Part shown: positions 61,145 through 64,000 of the stretch, one piece after another
Layout: the number at the start of each line of letters is the position of its first letter
Numbering within the stretch: the first letter of the stretch is position 1
From: JAGTJU01 sp038257535
Lineage (GTDB): Bacteria > Myxococcota_A > Polyangia > Fen-1088
DNA: 64,000 nt
Assembly (NCBI GenBank): GCA_038257535.1
Contig: JBBSJE010000003.1
Span: 11,951-75,950, forward strand
Direction of reading: 5' to 3'
Program-made: the position numbers and the translations under genes
The notes under the pieces: model-generated
Databases searched by the model: none
What the model was told of the DNA's origin: nothing
The model's input: the letters and a program-made list of their open reading frames with translations, nothing else

Positions 61145-61951
61145 GTGGAACCGTTGCATTCCTTCATGTCCGGGCGCCGGGTTGCGGTACTCACTGGCGC
61201 AGGGTGCAGCACGGAATCGGGCATCCCCGACTACCGCGGTCCGAAAACCGGTAGGCCGCCCAGCAACCCCATCATGCACGCGGCGTTCTTGCGCAGTCCC
61301 TTTGTGCGCAGGCGGTATTGGGCGCGCAGCTGTTTGGGCTGGCCCCGGTTCGCCGCGGCACAGCCCAATCTGGCGCACAAGGCCTTGGCTTTGCTGGAAG
61401 CCGCAGGCCACGTGGGCGGCATCATCACTCAAAACGTAGATGGTTTGCATCAGGCCGCCGGCAGCCGCGACGTGGTTGAACTTCACGGCGCGCTGGCCAC
61501 GGTGAAGTGTTTGCTTTGCGGCGCCGCCTTCGATAGGCACGATGTGCAACAGCGCTTGTTGCAAGACAACCCGCTTTACAGCACCCATGCAACCACGCTG
61601 GCGCCCGACGGCGATGCGGAACTACCTTCCGAGATGGTGGACAGCTTTCGCCTTCCGGTGTGTTTTTGTGGCGGCGACCTGATGCCCAATGTGGTTTTCT
61701 TTGGTGGCCACGTGGATGCCCCAGTGCTGCAAAACGCTTGGCGTTTGCTTGAAAACGCCGACGCCTTGCTGGTGGTGGGGTCATCACTCACCGTGTTTTC
61801 AGGCTTTCGTTTCGTCAAGCGCGCGGCAGAGTGGGGGATGCCCGTTGCCATCTTGAATCAAGGCCCCACACGCGCAGACACCTTGGCGCAGCTGCTTGTG
61901 AACGCTCAGGCCGGGCCCACACTTTCGGCGCTGGCGTCGATCGCGGTATAA
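61145..61951 (+). CDS. cobB: Sir2-family NAD-dependent protein deacylase
   Basis: A 268-residue sirtuin that removes acyl groups from lysines using NAD+. Motifs: VLTGAGCSTESGIPDYRG (NAD binding), TQNVDGLHQAAG, catalytic His in VVELHG, zinc Cys in VKCLLCGAAF and PVCFCGGDL, and PNVVFFGG with VVGSSLTVFSGF. All residues for catalysis and zinc binding are present, although the second zinc pair is spaced CxC. The start is a GTG at 61145. It is likely in a transcript with the flanking membrane glycosyltransferase genes, a 26-base gap on one side and 10 bases on the other; the link is unclear. Confidence 0.94.
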   Translation: MEPLHSFMSGRRVAVLTGAGCSTESGIPDYRGPKTGRPPSNPIMHAAFLRSPFVRRRYWARSCLGWPRFAAAQPNLAHKALALLEAAGHVGGIITQNVDGLHQAAGSRDVVELHGALATVKCLLCGAAFDRHDVQQRLLQDNPLYSTHATTLAPDGDAELPSEMVDSFRLPVCFCGGDLMPNVVFFGGHVDAPVLQNAWRLLENADALLVVGSSLTVFSGFRFVKRAAEWGMPVAILNQGPTRADTLAQLLVNAQAGPTLSALASIAV

Positions 61952-61961
61952 GCAAGCGGTT

Positions 61962-63353
61962 TTGGCCCGCCTTACGTCGCTCCTTGCCGCCGTTCGTTCA
62001 CGCAAACTTGTTGCCGCGCTGGCGTTCGGGGTCGTGGTGGCGTTGGTCTTGGGCGTTGAAATCGCTGCGCAGCCACACCACTACTTTTCGCGTTGGCGCC
62101 CCGGCGTATATTTGAACGCCAAGCTCGCTGCCTCGCTGCTGGTGGCCGTGGCGCTGGTGATGAGCGCTTCGCTACTTCGCGTGTCGTGGCCAATCGTTGT
62201 CTTACGGCATTTGCCGTGTGCGGCGCTGCTGATTTCGGCGTGGCAGCTTCGGGCGTTGGCACCTCATGGCGCCACGTGGGTGGCGATTGTGGCATTGCCG
62301 CTGGCAGGGCTTGGGCTAACGGCCAACCTGCGCGCCTCCCGCATTTGGTTTGTTGGCGTTTTGATCTTGGGCGCGGTGATGCGCCTGTGGTTGTTCCAAT
62401 CGCATCCCTTGACGAACACGGGCGGCGACATGGTGCCGTTGCTGGCCATGGCTTCCGAGCGCTTGTTGTCGGGGCAAGCGCCGTATGCCGTTTACAGCAT
62501 GCCGTGGCAATTGCCGCTCACTTATCTACCGGGAAGCTTCTTGCCGTGCGTTCCGTTCCTTGCCGTCGGATTGGATCTGCGGTGGTCGTTTGTGGCGGCA
62601 CATCTCATCGCCGCGTTTGTGCTGGTGTGGCCTTCGTGGCGGCAACGGGCCGTGCTGTTTGATCAACCAGAGATCGCCTTGTGGTTGCTCTACTTTGTGG
62701 CGCCGGCCACCGCGCGCTTCGACGCCCTTTCCAATAGCGCCTTTGCTTGGACAGCTTTGCTGGTCATGGTGGTCACGTTTGTGCGTTGGCCAAAAGCCAG
62801 CGGCTGGGCCGTAGGCGCAGCGTGCGTCACCACGCCTTTGGCGCTGCCGGTTGCGGCGGTGCTATTGGCGTATCAAGCGCGGCTCGTGAGCGGCAGGTTG
62901 TTGGCAGCGCAGCTTGCGAAAGCTTCCCTCGTCGTTGCGCTGGCGCTTGCGCCCTGGCTTATGTGGGATCACCAAAGCTTTTGGTTTGGTGTGTTCACCT
63001 GGTTTAACGACCTGCAGGGTTTTGCGGCACAAAAGTGGGAGGCGGGAAGAACCTGGGCTCGCTTCGTGGGCTTTTCAGGGTTGTTCTGGTCTTTGGACTG
63101 TGCGCACTGGTTACGCGTCCTGCAAGCGCTGGGCGTGGCAGGGCTCTCAGGTTTGGCTTGGACGTGGGCGCCCCGCGGCCCTTACGTGGTCGCGCCCTTC
63201 GCGATGGCCGCGCTGGCTTGGTTCTTGATGTGGAACCCAGTTGTCTGGCCGTATTTGCCGCACGGCATATTGCCGATGTTGGCCCTGTGTTTGGGCAAAA
63301 ACGAAAACGGAAGCTCGAAGGTGAAACAGCATATTGGCGCACCCAATCCGTAG
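61962..63353 (+). CDS. GT87/GT-C-like polytopic membrane protein
   Basis: A 463-residue protein with about 11-12 membrane helices. The start is a TTG at 61962 without a strong ribosome site. A first outer loop contains GGDMVPLLAMASERLLSGQAPYAVYSM, which matches the D..P....A..LL.G..PY pattern of GT87/DUF2029 mannosyltransferases, and a PWQLPLTYLPG segment follows, as in the gene at 11169-12647. It would use a lipid-linked sugar donor. It begins 10 bases after the sirtuin gene, so it is probably co-transcribed. Confidence 0.6.
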   Translation: MARLTSLLAAVRSRKLVAALAFGVVVALVLGVEIAAQPHHYFSRWRPGVYLNAKLAASLLVAVALVMSASLLRVSWPIVVLRHLPCAALLISAWQLRALAPHGATWVAIVALPLAGLGLTANLRASRIWFVGVLILGAVMRLWLFQSHPLTNTGGDMVPLLAMASERLLSGQAPYAVYSMPWQLPLTYLPGSFLPCVPFLAVGLDLRWSFVAAHLIAAFVLVWPSWRQRAVLFDQPEIALWLLYFVAPATARFDALSNSAFAWTALLVMVVTFVRWPKASGWAVGAACVTTPLALPVAAVLLAYQARLVSGRLLAAQLAKASLVVALALAPWLMWDHQSFWFGVFTWFNDLQGFAAQKWEAGRTWARFVGFSGLFWSLDCAHWLRVLQALGVAGLSGLAWTWAPRGPYVVAPFAMAALAWFLMWNPVVWPYLPHGILPMLALCLGKNENGSSKVKQHIGAPNP

Positions 63354-63456
63354 GTCGATCACTGCCGAATCTTGGGCTCAACAGGGGTGAGGTGCCTCAC
63401 GCCCCACGCGCGTCCCCACGTTTTCCTTAGCCGCTCGCTAAAGCCTATGCATTAAA

Positions 63457-64000
63457 GTGCAAAGGGTGTCGCCTTCGTTTCGGCTGCCCTTGAGCACCTT
63501 ATTCGCATTATCTCTCACTTTAGCCCTTGCGGTGGGTGGCTCCGAGGCCGCTGCAGAGCCCAGACTGCCCGGTTTTGCGCAGTTGCTCGCGCCCGTTGAA
63601 GGCGAATCGCAGAAGCAGGCGCTTGAACAGCAGCGCTTGGCCGGCGAGCTTTTGTTGTCCGAGCTTCGCTGTGCCGGCTGCCACAAGCTGGGCCCGGGAG
63701 GGGCCCGGAAGCTGGTGCCCGCGCCGCCGCTTGCCAACGTGGCCAGCCGCATGGCGCCCGAATATTTGCGTGGTTTTCTGGCCAACCCGCAAACCGCACG
63801 ACCGGGAACCGTGATGCCACACGTGTTGGCGCAGCGTCCCTCGGCTGAGCGCGCCCCCGCCGCCGAGGAATTGACGCACTATCTGCTTTCGCTTGCGCCG
63901 GCAGCGCCCGCAGAGCGCGAATGGGGCGATCTGCAAGCGCGCGACGAGGGACGGGCGTTGTTTGCTTCGTTGGGGTGTGTGGCCTGTCATGGTCCGCAAG
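63457..64000 (+). CDS. Exported c-type cytochrome, 3' end outside window
   Basis: The frame begins with a GTG at 63457 and is still open at the window end (181 codons visible). A signal peptide (STLFALSLTLALAVGGSEAAA) is followed by a first haem-binding motif CAGCH near residue 71 and a second CVACH near the window end, each with its axial His. The methionine ligand of the first domain is probably in the GTVMPHVLA stretch, which fits a class I mono-haem domain. The visible part is therefore a multi-haem (at least di-haem) exported cytochrome c. The rest lies outside the window. A related DUF1552-like gene occurs at 40-42 kb, but no physical link is seen. Confidence 0.88.
   Translation, partial: MQRVSPSFRLPLSTLFALSLTLALAVGGSEAAAEPRLPGFAQLLAPVEGESQKQALEQQRLAGELLLSELRCAGCHKLGPGGARKLVPAPPLANVASRMAPEYLRGFLANPQTARPGTVMPHVLAQRPSAERAPAAEELTHYLLSLAPAAPAEREWGDLQARDEGRALFASLGCVACHGPQ

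Overview
The window is GC-rich, gene-dense chromosomal DNA, most likely from a myxobacterium or close relative (Myxococcota). This is inferred from the gene mix: an FHA-GAF-cyclase, a Hanks-type kinase with a long proline-rich outer tail, many lipoproteins, TPR-CHAT and caspase-like exported proteases, an RCC1-propeller lipoprotein, a PilZ protein, a glycine-rich RRM protein and a DUF1552-like protein. No rRNA, CRISPR array, insertion sequence or phage gene was recognised. One tRNA (Leu, anticodon CAG) with its own promoter is present. A PIN-domain gene is cut by the left edge and a cytochrome c gene by the right edge.

Layout. 0-10 kb: PIN toxin fragment, then a minus-strand ion-transport operon with 4-nt overlaps (antiporter-like protein, antiporter fused to a 900-residue cytoplasmic part ending in an AAA-type NTPase, MscS-like protein), preceded by an FHA-GAF-adenylate cyclase gene, a small membrane protein and a flippase-like protein. 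10-22 kb: degenerate methyltransferase, tRNA-Leu, GT-C-type membrane protein, exported hypothetical protein, RRM protein, NhaD antiporter, MotB/OmpA-like protein, glnS, DAHP synthase and an exported TIM-barrel protein. 22-40 kb is the most unusual part: two operons of the same plan (ECF sigma, membrane anti-sigma, exported clan-CD protease). The first ends in a TPR-CHAT lipoprotein and lies downstream of two paralogous subtilisin-like lipoproteins and a Cys-rich lipoprotein. The second ends in a caspase/EF-hand/beta-barrel fusion and an RCC1-propeller lipoprotein. 40-43.6 kb is a ragged stretch with a gene remnant, a DUF1552-like lipoprotein, a doubtful lipoprotein and a 5'-shortened DUF3999-like gene. 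43.6-53 kb is mainly housekeeping: nucleotidyltransferase/HAD pair, TerB-like protein, RND/MMPL exporter, murQ, dapB, dapA, ribF and a PilZ protein. 53-64 kb: double glycosyltransferase, two small membrane proteins, Ser/Thr kinase, lipoprotein, two GT-C-like membrane proteins flanking a sirtuin, and the cytochrome c fragment.

How the genes may work together (inference): the 22-40 kb block looks like an envelope proteolysis locus. Each anti-sigma factor would sense an envelope or extracellular state through a similar outer domain, release its ECF sigma factor, and raise expression of an exported caspase-fold protease. Both subtilases and both clan-CD proteases keep their catalytic residues and carry export signals, so a surface proteolytic cascade is possible. 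No substrate is evident. In the 0.4-6.6 kb operon, gene overlaps imply that antiporter, antiporter-NTPase and channel-like protein are made together, perhaps as an ion or osmotic homeostasis unit.
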